Part shown: positions 34,960 to 51,208 of the stretch, piece after piece
Layout: every line of letters begins with the position of its first letter
Numbering within the stretch: the first letter of the stretch is position 1
Source: a bacterium
GTDB taxonomy: Bacteria; Pseudomonadota; Alphaproteobacteria; SP197
Assembly: GCA_028821455.1 (NCBI GenBank)
Contig: JAPPGE010000004.1
Span: 1-64,000, forward strand
Reading direction: 5' to 3'
DNA length: 64,000 bases
The notes under the pieces: model-generated
What the model was told of the DNA's origin: nothing
The model's database searches: none
The model's input: only the letters and a program-made list of their open reading frames with translations
Made by a program: the position numbers and the translations under genes

Positions 34960-36405
34960 ATGAAGGTGCTGTGCGTTGCCTCCGAGTGCGTGCCTCTCGC
35001 CAAGACCGGTGGTCTCGCCGATGTGGTGGGTGCCCTGCCGGGTGCCCTGGCTCAACTCGGCGTCGAAGTGCGCGTTCTGATGCCGGGCTATCCAGCCGTG
35101 AAGGCGACTCTTTCCGAAGACACCGAAGCCTGCGAGTTCGCCCGGCTGCCCGGCGGACGGGCGCGCGCCATCAGCGCGCAGGCCGCTGGCCTGGATGCCA
35201 TCGTTCTGGATTCGCCCCGACTGTTCGACCGGCCCGGCAATCTCTATGTCGGACCGGACGGCCAGGACTGGCCCGACAATCACCTTCGCTATGGCGCCCT
35301 GTGCCGCGCTGCGGCGACAATCGCCGTCTCCGGGATCGGCGGCTGGCGGCCAGACGTCGTGCACTTGCACGACTGGCAGGCGGGCCTGACGGCAGCCTAC
35401 CTCAAGCTCGGTCGCCATCCTGCGCCGCCCAGTGTGCTGACAATCCACAACATCGCCTTTCAGGGCCTGTTTCCACCGAAGGTGATGCGACCACTGCAGT
35501 TGCCCGAGAGAGGGTTCCGCGCCAGCGGCTTCGAGTTCTTCGGCCAGGTCGGCTTCCTCAAGGCTGGCCTGGTCTATGCGGATCGCATTACGACAGTCAG
35601 CCCGGCCTACGCCCGTGAGTTGACGCGCCCGGAGTTCGGCATGGGCCTGGAGGGAGTGATCGCGTCGCGACGCGCGGAGGTTCAAGGCATCCTGAACGGC
35701 ATCGACCTCGATCTGTGGAATCCCGAGAGCGATGCCAACATCGCCGCGCGTTACTCCGCCGAAGCCCCGGCCCGCAAGGCCGTCAATCGCCTTGCCCTGG
35801 CCCGGTCGTTCAATCTTGATGCCGATGCTCCGGGTCCCATGTTCTGCGTGGTCAGTCGTCTTACCCGGCAAAAGGGCCTGGATTTGCTGCTGGAGATTCT
35901 GCCCCGACTGATCGCACGCGGCGCATGCCTCGCCCTGCTCGGTTCCGGCGATGCGGATTTGGAGAACGCTTTCCGGACGGCAGCCGCGGACCACCCGGGA
36001 CGGGTTGGCGTGGTCATCGGCTGGGACGAACCGCTCTCGCACCTGATGCAGGCCGGCGCCGATGCCATCGTGGTCCCGTCGCGCTTCGAGCCCTGTGGCC
36101 TCACCCAGCTCTACGGCTTGCGCTACGGCACCCTGCCGGTTGTGTCCCGCACCGGCGGCCTGGGGGATACGGTGATTGACGCCAACGAAGCGGCACTTCG
36201 AGCCGGAGTGGCTACGGGATTCCAGTTCTCGCCGGTGTCGGCGCTGCCCCTGGCCGATGCCATCGACCGGGCATGCGACGCGTTCGCCGACAAGAGGCTC
36301 TGGTCGACCATGACTTGCCGCGCCATGCGCCAACCGGTCGGCTGGGCCGCTTCGGCTGAAGCCTACGCCAGGATCTATTCCGAACTCAGCGGGGTCACGG
36401 CATGA
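34960..36405 (+). CDS. glgA: Glycogen synthase (ADP-glucose)
   Basis: This 481-residue GT5 enzyme extends alpha-1,4 chains from ADP-glucose. The ADP-glucose motif KTGGLADV is at residues 14-21 (lysine in K-x-G-G) and the C-terminal block is PSRFEPCGLTQLYGLRYG. Other marks are HLHDWQAGL and GILNGIDLDLWNP. The ATG at 34960 is 127 bases after glgC. Its stop overlaps the glgX start (ATGA). Confidence 0.95.
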   Translation: MKVLCVASECVPLAKTGGLADVVGALPGALAQLGVEVRVLMPGYPAVKATLSEDTEACEFARLPGGRARAISAQAAGLDAIVLDSPRLFDRPGNLYVGPDGQDWPDNHLRYGALCRAAATIAVSGIGGWRPDVVHLHDWQAGLTAAYLKLGRHPAPPSVLTIHNIAFQGLFPPKVMRPLQLPERGFRASGFEFFGQVGFLKAGLVYADRITTVSPAYARELTRPEFGMGLEGVIASRRAEVQGILNGIDLDLWNPESDANIAARYSAEAPARKAVNRLALARSFNLDADAPGPMFCVVSRLTRQKGLDLLLEILPRLIARGACLALLGSGDADLENAFRTAAADHPGRVGVVIGWDEPLSHLMQAGADAIVVPSRFEPCGLTQLYGLRYGTLPVVSRTGGLGDTVIDANEAALRAGVATGFQFSPVSALPLADAIDRACDAFADKRLWSTMTCRAMRQPVGWAASAEAYARIYSELSGVTA

Positions 36406-38482
36406 AAGCCAGGGCCACGCGGGAGGTCAAGGCCGGCACGCCGAATCCACTCGGCGTCCACTGGGACGGCGAGGGTGCGAATGTCGCGGTGTTCTCGGAA
36501 AACGCGACCGGGATCGAGGTCTGCCTGTTCTCCGAGGACGGGGCGCGGGAAACCCGGCGCCTGGCCCTGCCGGAGAGAAGCGGGCCCGTGTGGCACGGAT
36601 ATCTGCCGGGTCTCGCGCCCGGGGCGTTGTACGGCCTGCGCGCCCATGGCCCCTATGCGCCCGAGCGTGGTCACCGTTTCAATCCCAACAAGCTGCTGCT
36701 CGACCCCTATGCCCGCAGGCTGCACGGACGATTCTCCGCCGACGATGCATGTCTGGGATACGATCCCGCGTCCTTGGAGGGAGACCTTTCGTTCTCGTGC
36801 GCGGACAGCGCCCCGGCAATGCCGAAATGCGTGGTGACGGCGCCCGCCCCGCCGGTGCCAAAGGACGAGCGGCCCAACACGGCCTGGTCCGAGACCGTGA
36901 TCTACGAAGCCCACCCCAAGGGGCTGACGCGTCTGTGGCCGAAACTGCCGGCAGAGCTGCGCGGCACCTACGAGGCCCTCGGCGCGGAGCCGGTGCTGGA
37001 ACATCTCACCTCGCTCGGCATCACCGCGCTGGAACTCCTGCCTGTCCATTCGTTCGCTGACGAACGCCGGCTTCTCCGGTCGGGTCTCGTCAACTACTGG
37101 GGGTACAACAGCATCGGTTTCTTCGCCCTCGAACCACGCTACTCCGGTCCGGCAGGTCCCGGCGGCTTTCGCGAGACGGTTCGAAGGCTCCATGCCGCGG
37201 GAATCGAGGTCATCCTGGACGTTGTCTACAACCACACCGCCGAGGGGGACGAGAACGGACCCACCCTCTCGTTGCGCGGGCTGGACAACGCCGCCTACTA
37301 TCGCCTCCGCTGCGGGGAGGAGCGCTACTACTGCAACGACTCCGGCTGCGGCAACACCCTCGACGTCTCCCACCCCTATGTGCTGCGGCTGATCCTTGAC
37401 AGCCTGCACTGGTGGGTCGAGGCCATGGGTGTTGACGGTTTCCGCTTCGATCTGGCGACCGCACTCGGACGGAATGCCGATGGCTTTGACAGCCGCGGAG
37501 GCTTCTTCGATGCCCTGCAAAACGACCCGGTGCTGGCCGGGGTGAAGCTGATCATGGAGCCCTGGGACCTTGGTCCCGGAGGATATCGCCTGGGCGAGTT
37601 TCCGCCCGAATGTGCGGAGTGGAACGACAGGTTTCGCGACGGAGTGCGCCGCTTCTGGCGCGGCGACGCGCACGGCGCCCAGGACCTGGCGGAGCGGCTT
37701 CTCGGATCGGCCGGCACCTTCGACCGTGACGGACGCCGGAGCTGGTCCACGGTGAACTACGTGGCCTGCCACGACGGCTTCACCCTGGCCGACGTCACCG
37801 CCTACAACGAACGGCACAACGAGGCCAACGGCGAGGAAAACCGGGATGGCCACGAAGAGAACTGGAGCGACAACTGCGGCGAGGAAGGCGAGAGCGAGGA
37901 CGCGGCGATCCGCCTTCGCCGGTTCCGGCGACGTCGCAACATGCTTGCCAGCGTCTTTCTGGCGCAGGGAACACCGATGCTGCGCGCCGGTGACGAGATA
38001 GCCGACAGCCAGCGGGGCAACAACAACGCCTATTGCCAGGACAACGAAACAGGCTGGATCGGCTGGTCGCAGTCCGACACGCTCCTACTTGCCTTCACGC
38101 AGCGGCTCATCGCGTTGCGCCGAACCCGTCCGTGCCTGCGACAGAGCCGCTTTCTGCACGGCGTACCCGACATCGAGTGGCAGGGGCTTGAGGGAGGCCC
38201 TGTTGACTGGGGGAATCCGCATCTCGCGGGTTTCTGCCTGCTGCTCGGGTGTGGTGCCGAAGCGACCAACGCCGAACCCAGCGAACTCCCAGACCACATG
38301 GCCCTGATCTTCAATCGATCGCCCAGCAGTGTCTCCATCCACCTGCCGCCACCTGGTCATGATCGTGTCTGGCTGCGTACCCTGGAGACTGACCGGTTCG
38401 ACGCGCCCCCTTCAGCCTGTATCGACCCTCGACAGGAGATCCCGCCGGAATCAGTTGTCGCCTTTGAACTCGGAGCGGTCCC

Positions 38483-38486
<4 letters not shown>
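36402..38486 (+). CDS. glgX: Glycogen debranching enzyme
   Basis: This 694-residue GH13 enzyme cuts alpha-1,6 branches of limit dextrins. An N-terminal CBM48-like domain (GVHWDGEGANVAVFSENATG) precedes the catalytic domain with DVVYNHTAEG, GFRFDLATALGR (nucleophile Asp), LIMEPWDLGPGGY (acid Glu) and VACHDGFTLAD. It overlaps glgA by four bases, and its stop overlaps the malQ GTG. Length is normal for GlgX. Confidence 0.94.
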
Positions 38487-42354
<3,868 letters not shown>

Positions 42355-42356
42355 AC

Positions 42357-44753
42357 ATGACGACGCCCCCGACGCAGCCCGACGCCGTGGCGCTACGCCG
42401 CTCCATCGAATACCATCTGCGCTACACGACCGGAAAGGCGCCGACCGCCGCGACCCTGACGGATTGGCGGATGGCGGTTTCGCGGGCGATCCGCGATCTC
42501 GTGATCGCGCCGTGGTTCGAGACGACGAGGCGGGTCTACGCCGAAGACCCGAAGCGGGTTTACTACCTCTCGATGGAGTTCCTCATCGGCCGCCTGCTTG
42601 AGGATGCGGTCGCCAATCTGGGGCTCGACGAACGCCTCCAGACGATCGTCGAGGACTATGGCGTCGACTACCGGGCACTGCTCTCAGACGAGCCGGACGC
42701 CGCGCTCGGCAATGGTGGCCTCGGCCGTCTCGCAGCGTGTTTCCTGGACTCCATGTCCACGGTGGGCCTGGCGGCCTACGGCTACGGCATTCGCTACGAG
42801 CATGGGCTGTTTCAGCAGTCCTTCAAGGACGGCTGGCAGGTCGAGGAGGCGGAGGACTGGTTGCGCCAGGCCCACCCCTGGGAATTCGAACGGCCCGAAG
42901 CCAGCTATGCGATCCACTTTGGCGGGTCCGTGAGCACCCACGGTGACCGCGCCACCTGGACGCCTGCAGAGACAGTGCTGGCCGTCGCCTACGACACGCC
43001 GATACCGGGCTGGCGCGGACGCTGGTCCAACACGCTGCGGTTGTGGTCCGCCAAGCCGGTGCTGGAGTTCGACCTCGAGCCCTTCAATCGGGGCGACTAC
43101 ATGGCCGCGGCGGTTCCTTCGGTTCTGGCAGAAACCATCAGCCGCGTGCTCTATCCCGACGATACGACCGAACAGGGCCGGGAGCTGAGGTTGAAACAGG
43201 AGTACTTCTTCACCGCCGCTTCCATGTCCGACATCCTGCGGCGGTTCCTCGCGCATCATGACGACGTGTCCGGGCTGCCCGGGGCCATTGCCATCCAGCT
43301 CAACGACACCCACCCGGCCGTCGCCATTCCGGAACTGGTCCGTCTGCTGGTCGATGACCACCGGCAATCCTTCGCCGACGCCTTCGAGATCGCCCGCGCT
43401 TGCTTCCACTACACCAACCACACCCTGCTTCCGGAGGCGCTGGAACGCTGGCCGGTGGACCTGATGCGCCGGATCCTGCCTCGACACCTGGAGCTCATCG
43501 AGCTCATCGACGCGCATCACGCCAACGCGGTGCGCCGGCCTGACAGTGTCAGCGTGATCGACGGCGGCGAGGTACGCATGGGAGACCTGGCCTTCATCGG
43601 CGCCCGCCGTGTCAACGGCGTATCGGCCCTCCACACCGAGCTGATGAAGCAGACCGTGTTCAGGGACCTCAACGCATTGCATCCCGAGCGCATTGTGAAC
43701 CAGACCAACGGAGTCACTCCCAGACGCTGGCTTCACAATTGCAATCCGGCACTCCGCGATATCCTGAGGGAGGTCGCCGGCGAGGTCTGGGTGACCGACC
43801 TTGAGCGCCTGGAGTGCCTCGTGCCACTGGCTGACGATCCGGCCTTTCGCGCGCGTTTCGCCGACGCCAAGTTCGCCAACAAGCGCCGCCTCGCCGAGTG
43901 GCTGGACTACGGCTTCGGGATCACTGTGCACCAGAACGCCATGTTCGACGTCCAGATCAAGCGGGTCCACGAGTACAAGCGCCAGCTCATGAACATCCTT
44001 CATGCCGCCGCACTGTGGAACCAGATGCGCCGCAGCCCTGACGCGGATTGGGTGCCACGGGTCAAGATCATTGCCGGCAAGGCGGCTCCCGGCTACGCCG
44101 TGGCCAAACTGGTCATCAAGCTGATCAACGACGTTGCCGCCACCGTCAACGCGGATCCAACCATGTCCGGGCGCCTGCAGATCGTCTATCCGCCCGACTA
44201 CAATGTCTCCATGGCGGAGATTCTTGTTCCCGCCGCTGACCTCTCGGAGCAGATTTCGACCGCCGGCATGGAAGCCTCGGGCACCGGCAACATGAAACTC
44301 GCCATGAACGGCGCCCTGACTGTCGGCACCCTGGACGGAGCCAACATCGAGATCGGCGAGGCCGTAGGCCGGGACAACATCTTCATCTTCGGCCAGACCG
44401 CCGAGGAGGTGGCGACGAATCGGGCGGCGGGCCATCGGCCCGAGCGTTGCATTGCGGCTGATCCGCTGTTGGCCGAAGTGCTCGATCAGATCGAATCCGG
44501 TCTCTTTTCTCCGGACGATCCGCACCGTTACGCACCGCTGATCGATGCCCTGCGCAATCACGACTGGTTCATGGTCGCCGCCGACTTCTCTGCCTACCGG
44601 AAGATCCAGCACCGGATCGATGAGGCGTGGCGCGATCGGGACGACTGGAATCGGCGGTCGGTGCTCAACACCGCACGCATGGGTCGATTCTCCTCCGATC
44701 GCACCATCCGCGGCTATGCTCGCGACATCTGGGACGCCACCGCGGCGTTTTGA
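42357..44753 (+). CDS. glgP: Glycogen phosphorylase
   Basis: This 798-residue GT35 enzyme releases glucose-1-phosphate from glycogen ends. The PLP lysine is in EASGTGNMKLAMNGALTVG, followed by TLDGANIEI. N-terminal blocks YYLSMEFLIGR and ALGNGGLGRLAACFLDS are typical. The ATG is two bases after the pgm stop, indicating one transcript. It lies eight bases before glgB. Confidence 0.95.
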   Translation: MTTPPTQPDAVALRRSIEYHLRYTTGKAPTAATLTDWRMAVSRAIRDLVIAPWFETTRRVYAEDPKRVYYLSMEFLIGRLLEDAVANLGLDERLQTIVEDYGVDYRALLSDEPDAALGNGGLGRLAACFLDSMSTVGLAAYGYGIRYEHGLFQQSFKDGWQVEEAEDWLRQAHPWEFERPEASYAIHFGGSVSTHGDRATWTPAETVLAVAYDTPIPGWRGRWSNTLRLWSAKPVLEFDLEPFNRGDYMAAAVPSVLAETISRVLYPDDTTEQGRELRLKQEYFFTAASMSDILRRFLAHHDDVSGLPGAIAIQLNDTHPAVAIPELVRLLVDDHRQSFADAFEIARACFHYTNHTLLPEALERWPVDLMRRILPRHLELIELIDAHHANAVRRPDSVSVIDGGEVRMGDLAFIGARRVNGVSALHTELMKQTVFRDLNALHPERIVNQTNGVTPRRWLHNCNPALRDILREVAGEVWVTDLERLECLVPLADDPAFRARFADAKFANKRRLAEWLDYGFGITVHQNAMFDVQIKRVHEYKRQLMNILHAAALWNQMRRSPDADWVPRVKIIAGKAAPGYAVAKLVIKLINDVAATVNADPTMSGRLQIVYPPDYNVSMAEILVPAADLSEQISTAGMEASGTGNMKLAMNGALTVGTLDGANIEIGEAVGRDNIFIFGQTAEEVATNRAAGHRPERCIAADPLLAEVLDQIESGLFSPDDPHRYAPLIDALRNHDWFMVAADFSAYRKIQHRIDEAWRDRDDWNRRSVLNTARMGRFSSDRTIRGYARDIWDATAAF

Positions 44754-44760
44754 CGACCGG

Positions 44761-46953
44761 ATGGCAATCCCGCTCACCGACCCTCGCCAGAACGCCGCTC
44801 TTGCGCGCGGCGAACATGACAACCCCTTCGCCTATCTTGGGCCGCACCGCCTGGGGAAACGAACCTGGGTGCTGCGCGTCTTCCGGCCCGGTGTGGATGC
44901 GATGACCATGCTGCCCGGGCACAAGCGTCTCAGGCCGGTATCGCTTCAAGCCGAGACCGATGGGCTCTTCGCCGCAAGGCTGAGGGCTGAGCCAGGCGCC
45001 TATCGGCTGAGAGTATCGAATGCGGCTGACATCTGGGAGGAGGAGGACCCCTTTCGCTTCGGACCGGTTCTGGGCGAGATGGACAGGTACCTCCTGAGCG
45101 AGGGCACGCACCTCGAGCTCTGGAAGGCTTTGGGTGCACATCTTCTGGTCAGGGAGGGGGTTGCCGGTACGCACTTCGCGGTGTGGGCGCCCAACGCACG
45201 GCGGGTGTCGGTCGTTGGCGACTTCAACCACTGGGACGGGCTGCGTCACCCCATGGGACGGTGCGGGTCGACCGGCGTGTGGGAGGTTTTTCTGCCTGGT
45301 GTTCCGGCAGGCGCCCGCTACAAGTACGAGATCAGGGCTTCCGACGGCACCGTGCTGCCTCTCAAGGCCGATCCGGTCGGCTTCGGAGCCGAGCGCCCGC
45401 CCGCCACGGCATCCGTCGTGCGCGACCTCGGCGCCAAGCAGTGGAAGGACGATGAATGGCTCGACAGGCGCGGGACGACAAGCCGGCCCGATCGGCCCAT
45501 CGCGATCTATGAAGTCCACCTCGGCTCCTGGAGGCGCGCCAACAACGGCGCCCGCCCTCTCAGCTACCACGAGCTTGCGGAGCAGCTGGTGCCCTACGTG
45601 CACAACATGGGATTCACGCACATCGAGATCACGCCCGTGTCCGAGCATCCCTTTGACGGCTCATGGGGCTATCAGCCCGTCGGTCTCTTCGCACCGACCA
45701 GCCGTTACGGCACCCTTGACGAGTTTCGTGACTTCGTCGACGCCTGCCACACTGCGGGTCTCGGCCTCATCCTGGACTGGGTGCCCGGCCATTTTCCTTC
45801 CGATGTGCACGGACTTGGATGCTTCGACGGTACGGCGCTCTACGAATACGCCGACCCGCGCGAGGGAACCCATCGGGACTGGGGCACGTCGATCTACAAC
45901 TATGCCAGGCACGAGGTCCGGAACCATCTGATCGCCAATGCTCTCTATTGGTTGAAGGAGCACCACGTCGACGGTCTGAGAGTGGATGCCGTCTCGTCCA
46001 TGCTCTATCGCGACTACTCACGCCCCGAGGGCGAGTGGGTGCCGAACGTCGAAGGCGGACGCGAGAACCTGGAAGCGATTGCGTTCCTGAGGCGCATGAA
46101 CGAGGTGGTGTACGGCCATTGCGAGGGCGTCGCCACATTTGCGGAGGAGTCGACCTCCTTTCCGGGAGTTTCCCGGCCCACCGACGCCGGAGGGCTGGGC
46201 TTCGGCTTCAAGTGGAACATGGGCTGGATGAACGACACCCTCGACTACATGAGGCGCGACCCAATTCATCGAAAACACCATCACCACCAGATGACATTCG
46301 GGATCAGTTACGCATTCTCGGAGAACTTCGTGCTGCCCTTGAGTCACGACGAGGTGGTGCACGGCAAGGGCTCAATCCTGGCCAGGATGCCAGGTGACGA
46401 GGACGAGCGCTTCGCCAATCTGCGGGCGTACTTCGCCTTCATGTGGTGTCATCCCGGCAAGAAGCTCATCTTCATGGGTCAGGACTTCGCCCAGCCCGGC
46501 GAATGGAACCATGCCAGCAGTCTCGACTGGCACCTGCTCGAGGAGCCGCGCCACCGCGGCGTACGGAAGCTCGTCTCGGACCTGAACCACCTTTACCGGA
46601 CGACGCCTGCGCTCCACGAACTGGACTGCGAAGAGACGGGTTTCGAATGGATCGAGGCCGACGCGGCCGAGGAGTCTCTCTACGCCTGGATACGTCGCGG
46701 TCGAGGCGAGACGGCACCGGTCGTGGTGGTCTGCAACTTCACGCCGGTGGAGCGCGCACCCCTGCGCCTCGGTGTGCCGGCGGCAGGGATTTGGGCCGAG
46801 CGCATCAACTCCGATGCCACGGAGTACGGTGGCAGCGGACGTGGCAACCTGGGAAGCGTGCAGAGCGAACCTGTCGAATACCACGGCCGTTCGGACTCCA
46901 TCGAGATTGGCGTACCGCCACTTTCGACGCTGATCTTCGAGTTGAAGCGCTGA
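44761..46953 (+). CDS. glgB: 1,4-alpha-glucan branching enzyme
   Basis: This 730-residue GH13 enzyme forms alpha-1,6 branches. Two N-terminal beta-domains are present (GEHDNPFAYLGPHRLGKRTW and GTHFAVWAPNARRVSVVGDF), then the catalytic domain with LDWVPGHFPSD, GLRVDAVSSMLYRDYS (nucleophile), FAEESTSFPGVSRP (acid) and LPLSHDEVVHGKGS. The two-module N-terminus is the long GlgB form. The ATG at 44761 begins the first module. It is the last glycogen gene and is followed at once by a strong hairpin. Confidence 0.95.
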   Translation: MAIPLTDPRQNAALARGEHDNPFAYLGPHRLGKRTWVLRVFRPGVDAMTMLPGHKRLRPVSLQAETDGLFAARLRAEPGAYRLRVSNAADIWEEEDPFRFGPVLGEMDRYLLSEGTHLELWKALGAHLLVREGVAGTHFAVWAPNARRVSVVGDFNHWDGLRHPMGRCGSTGVWEVFLPGVPAGARYKYEIRASDGTVLPLKADPVGFGAERPPATASVVRDLGAKQWKDDEWLDRRGTTSRPDRPIAIYEVHLGSWRRANNGARPLSYHELAEQLVPYVHNMGFTHIEITPVSEHPFDGSWGYQPVGLFAPTSRYGTLDEFRDFVDACHTAGLGLILDWVPGHFPSDVHGLGCFDGTALYEYADPREGTHRDWGTSIYNYARHEVRNHLIANALYWLKEHHVDGLRVDAVSSMLYRDYSRPEGEWVPNVEGGRENLEAIAFLRRMNEVVYGHCEGVATFAEESTSFPGVSRPTDAGGLGFGFKWNMGWMNDTLDYMRRDPIHRKHHHHQMTFGISYAFSENFVLPLSHDEVVHGKGSILARMPGDEDERFANLRAYFAFMWCHPGKKLIFMGQDFAQPGEWNHASSLDWHLLEEPRHRGVRKLVSDLNHLYRTTPALHELDCEETGFEWIEADAAEESLYAWIRRGRGETAPVVVVCNFTPVERAPLRLGVPAAGIWAERINSDATEYGGSGRGNLGSVQSEPVEYHGRSDSIEIGVPPLSTLIFELKR

Positions 46954-46954
46954 A

Positions 46955-46980
46955 CAGGACGGGTTTTCTCACCCGTCCTG
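46955..46980. terminator. Hairpin after glgB
   Basis: Ten-base perfect arms CAGGACGGGT and ACCCGTCCTG surround a TTTCTC loop, starting two bases after the glgB stop. It has no T-run. It likely ends the glycogen transcript and may also serve the convergent eda operon. Confidence 0.65.
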
Positions 46981-47159
46981 CCATGCATTCCGGTCCAGGA
47001 TTTGGCGGACGTGACGAACACGTCGGGCACGAGGATCCCTCGAACACGCTCGACACGCCGCCTGGAGTACAATCAGCGCGAGGCGCCGATGATGCCGGTT
47101 TCCCGGAATTCGAAGCGCGGTTTCCGGGGCCTTGTCGAGCACCCGCTGCGGCGCATTGG

Positions 47160-47810
47160 TCACTCGGCGTCATGCGACGTCTTCGGTTTGCTCCCCAGTG
47201 TTGCCGCCGCCCGCGCGAGTTCCTCGATCCTGGTCCAATCACCGGCTTCGACGGCGTTCCTTGGTGCGACCCAGCTTCCGCCAACGCAGATGACGTTCGG
47301 AATTGCCAGATAGCTGGCAGCGTTCTCTGCGTTGATGCCACCGGTTGGACAGAAGCGGATCTGCGGCAGGGGGGCGGCCCAGGCGGCGAGCAGGGATGGT
47401 CCGCCGTTCGGTCCGGCGGGGTAGAACTTCAGCACGTCAAGGCCACGCTCCAAAGCGCGCATGGCCTCGCCCGGGGTCGCGACGCCGGGCAGCATCGGCA
47501 GGCCCGCATCCTCGGCAGCATCGAGCAGGCTGTCGGTGAAGCCGGGTGAGACGCCGAACCGGGCCCCGGCGGCGCTCGCGGCACGCACGTCCTCAGGTGT
47601 CAACAGCGTTCCGGCGCCGACAATGATGTCTGGCTCCATCCTGGCCATGGCCCCTATGGAGTCGAGGGCGGCCGGTGTGCGCAATGTCACCTCGAGTGCC
47701 CTCAGTCCGCCGCGCAAGAGCGCCTCGGCCAGTGGCGCGGCCCGGGCGCTGTCATCGATGGTCAGGACCGGAATGACCGGGGCGAGAGCACAGATGCTCT
47801 TGACGTTCAT
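47160..47810 (-). CDS. eda: 2-dehydro-3-deoxy-6-phosphogluconate aldolase
   Basis: This 216-residue class I aldolase splits KDPG to pyruvate and glyceraldehyde-3-phosphate, the last Entner-Doudoroff step. The N-terminal PVIPVLTIDD and ALEVTLRTPAAL blocks, GAGTLLTPEDV, the Schiff-base lysine in VLKFYPAGPNGG and the phosphate site FCPTGGINAENA are all present. Its ATG overlaps the pgi stop (ATGA). It is the last gene of the operon. Confidence 0.94.
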   Translation of the reverse strand: MNVKSICALAPVIPVLTIDDSARAAPLAEALLRGGLRALEVTLRTPAALDSIGAMARMEPDIIVGAGTLLTPEDVRAASAAGARFGVSPGFTDSLLDAAEDAGLPMLPGVATPGEAMRALERGLDVLKFYPAGPNGGPSLLAAWAAPLPQIRFCPTGGINAENAASYLAIPNVICVGGSWVAPRNAVEAGDWTRIEELARAAATLGSKPKTSHDAE

Positions 47811-49366
47811 CGCCCGAGTTCCTTGATGCGCGTCACGAGTCCTGCCGTCGACGAGTCGAGTCCGGCATCGGCTTCGCTCTCGCCGCGCATCACGGGAGCC
47901 AGACGCTGGGCCAGCACCTTGCCGAGTTCGACACCGAACTGGTCGAAGGAATTGATGCCCCAGATTATTCCCATCGTGAACACCTTGTGTTCGTAGAGCG
48001 CGATCAGGCGGCCGAGCGCAAACGCATCGAGGCGGCGGTAGAGAACGGTTGTCGAGGGTCGATCGCCCGGGAAGGTCCGGTGCGGTGCCAGGCGCTCGGC
48101 CTCGGTTGGCGTCAGCCCGGCGCGGGCCTCTTCTTCGGTGCGGCCGAAGGCCAGTGCGGCGCTCTGCGCCAGGCAGTTCGCAAGCAACAGCGCATGGTGA
48201 TCCCCGTCGGCATGGCGCGGGCAGGCGGCGGCAATGAAGTCGACGGGGATCACGTCGCTACCCTGGTGCAGAAGCTGGAAAAACGAGTGCTGTGCGTTGG
48301 TGCCCGGCTCACCCCAGACGACCGGGCCGGTGGCGTTGAGGGTGGGAGCGCCGCCGCGGGTGACGCGCTTGCCGTTCGACTCCATTTCGAGCTGCTGAAC
48401 ATAGGCCGGAAATCGTTCGAGTCGCTGGTCGTAGGGGATGAGCGCGACGGTCGGCCAGCCCATCGCGTTGCGCCGCCAGATGCCGGTCAGCGCCAGGAGT
48501 ACTGGTAGATTCTCTTTCAAGGGCGTCTCGCGGAAGTGCCGGTCCATTGCAGCGGCTCCGGCAAGAAGGGCCTCGAACCGCCCGGTGCCGACAGCTATGG
48601 CCAGGGAGAGCCCGATGGCACTCCAGAGCGAATAGCGCCCGCCGACCCAGTCCCAGAAGCCGAAGACCCGCTCCCGGGGTATGCCAAATTCGGAGCATGC
48701 CGCGAGATTGGTTGACACCGCTGCCATGTTCGCCGCTGCCTGATCGCCGAGCCAGGCCCGGGCGGAGCGCGCATTGGTCATGGACTCCAGCGTCGTGAAG
48801 GTCTTGGAGGCGACGATGACCATCGTCGAGGCCGGATCGAGCCCGCGGAGCGTATCGGCCAGATGGGCCCCGTCGACATTCGACACGAAGTGCACTCGCG
48901 GTCCGTCGGCATCGGGCGACAGCGCACGCACGGCCATGGCCGGGCCGAGATCGGATCCGCCGATGCCAATGTTGATGACGTCCGTGAAGCGGCCTTCACG
49001 CACGCTTTCCGCAAAGGCGAGGAAGTCAGCGCGCACACGTTCGACATCATCGCCTGGAGGTGGCGCCGCACCGCCGCGCAGCGCCATGTGGAGCGCCGCC
49101 CGGTTCTCGGTTTCGTTGACCGGCGTGCCCAGGAACATCGCCTCGCGCCGGCTCTCGACTTCAGCCGTTCGGGCGAGTGCGAGGAGCGCATCGAGCGCCG
49201 CCGTGTCGAGCTTTTCCTTCGAGAGGTCGAGAGTCACGTCCTCGAAGGTGTACGAGAATCGCTCGAACCGCGACGGGTCGTCGGCAAAGAGCTCACGCAG
49301 ATGGATCGGACGCAGGCGAGCGGCCTCGCGGCAAACCCTTTCCCAGGCTGTTTCGAGCGGCGTCAT
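47807..49366 (-). CDS. pgi: Glucose-6-phosphate isomerase
   Basis: This 519-residue enzyme interconverts fructose-6-phosphate and glucose-6-phosphate. Signature blocks are NIGIGGSDLGPAMA, VASKTFTTLESM, FGFWDWVGGRYSLWSAIGLS and NSFDQFGVELGKVLA. The start follows AGGGGAAG, only a few bases after edd. Placing pgi inside an Entner-Doudoroff operon lets fructose-6-phosphate from polyols enter this route. Confidence 0.95.
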   Translation of the reverse strand: MTPLETAWERVCREAARLRPIHLRELFADDPSRFERFSYTFEDVTLDLSKEKLDTAALDALLALARTAEVESRREAMFLGTPVNETENRAALHMALRGGAAPPPGDDVERVRADFLAFAESVREGRFTDVINIGIGGSDLGPAMAVRALSPDADGPRVHFVSNVDGAHLADTLRGLDPASTMVIVASKTFTTLESMTNARSARAWLGDQAAANMAAVSTNLAACSEFGIPRERVFGFWDWVGGRYSLWSAIGLSLAIAVGTGRFEALLAGAAAMDRHFRETPLKENLPVLLALTGIWRRNAMGWPTVALIPYDQRLERFPAYVQQLEMESNGKRVTRGGAPTLNATGPVVWGEPGTNAQHSFFQLLHQGSDVIPVDFIAAACPRHADGDHHALLLANCLAQSAALAFGRTEEEARAGLTPTEAERLAPHRTFPGDRPSTTVLYRRLDAFALGRLIALYEHKVFTMGIIWGINSFDQFGVELGKVLAQRLAPVMRGESEADAGLDSSTAGLVTRIKELGR

Positions 49367-49372
49367 CTTCCC

Positions 49373-51187
<1,815 letters not shown>

Positions 51188-51208
51188 CGGCCTCTCCCGG
51201 TCATCGCC

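Noticed and set aside
42684-44822. Minus-strand frame of 712 codons
   Set aside because: It is antisense to glycogen phosphorylase.
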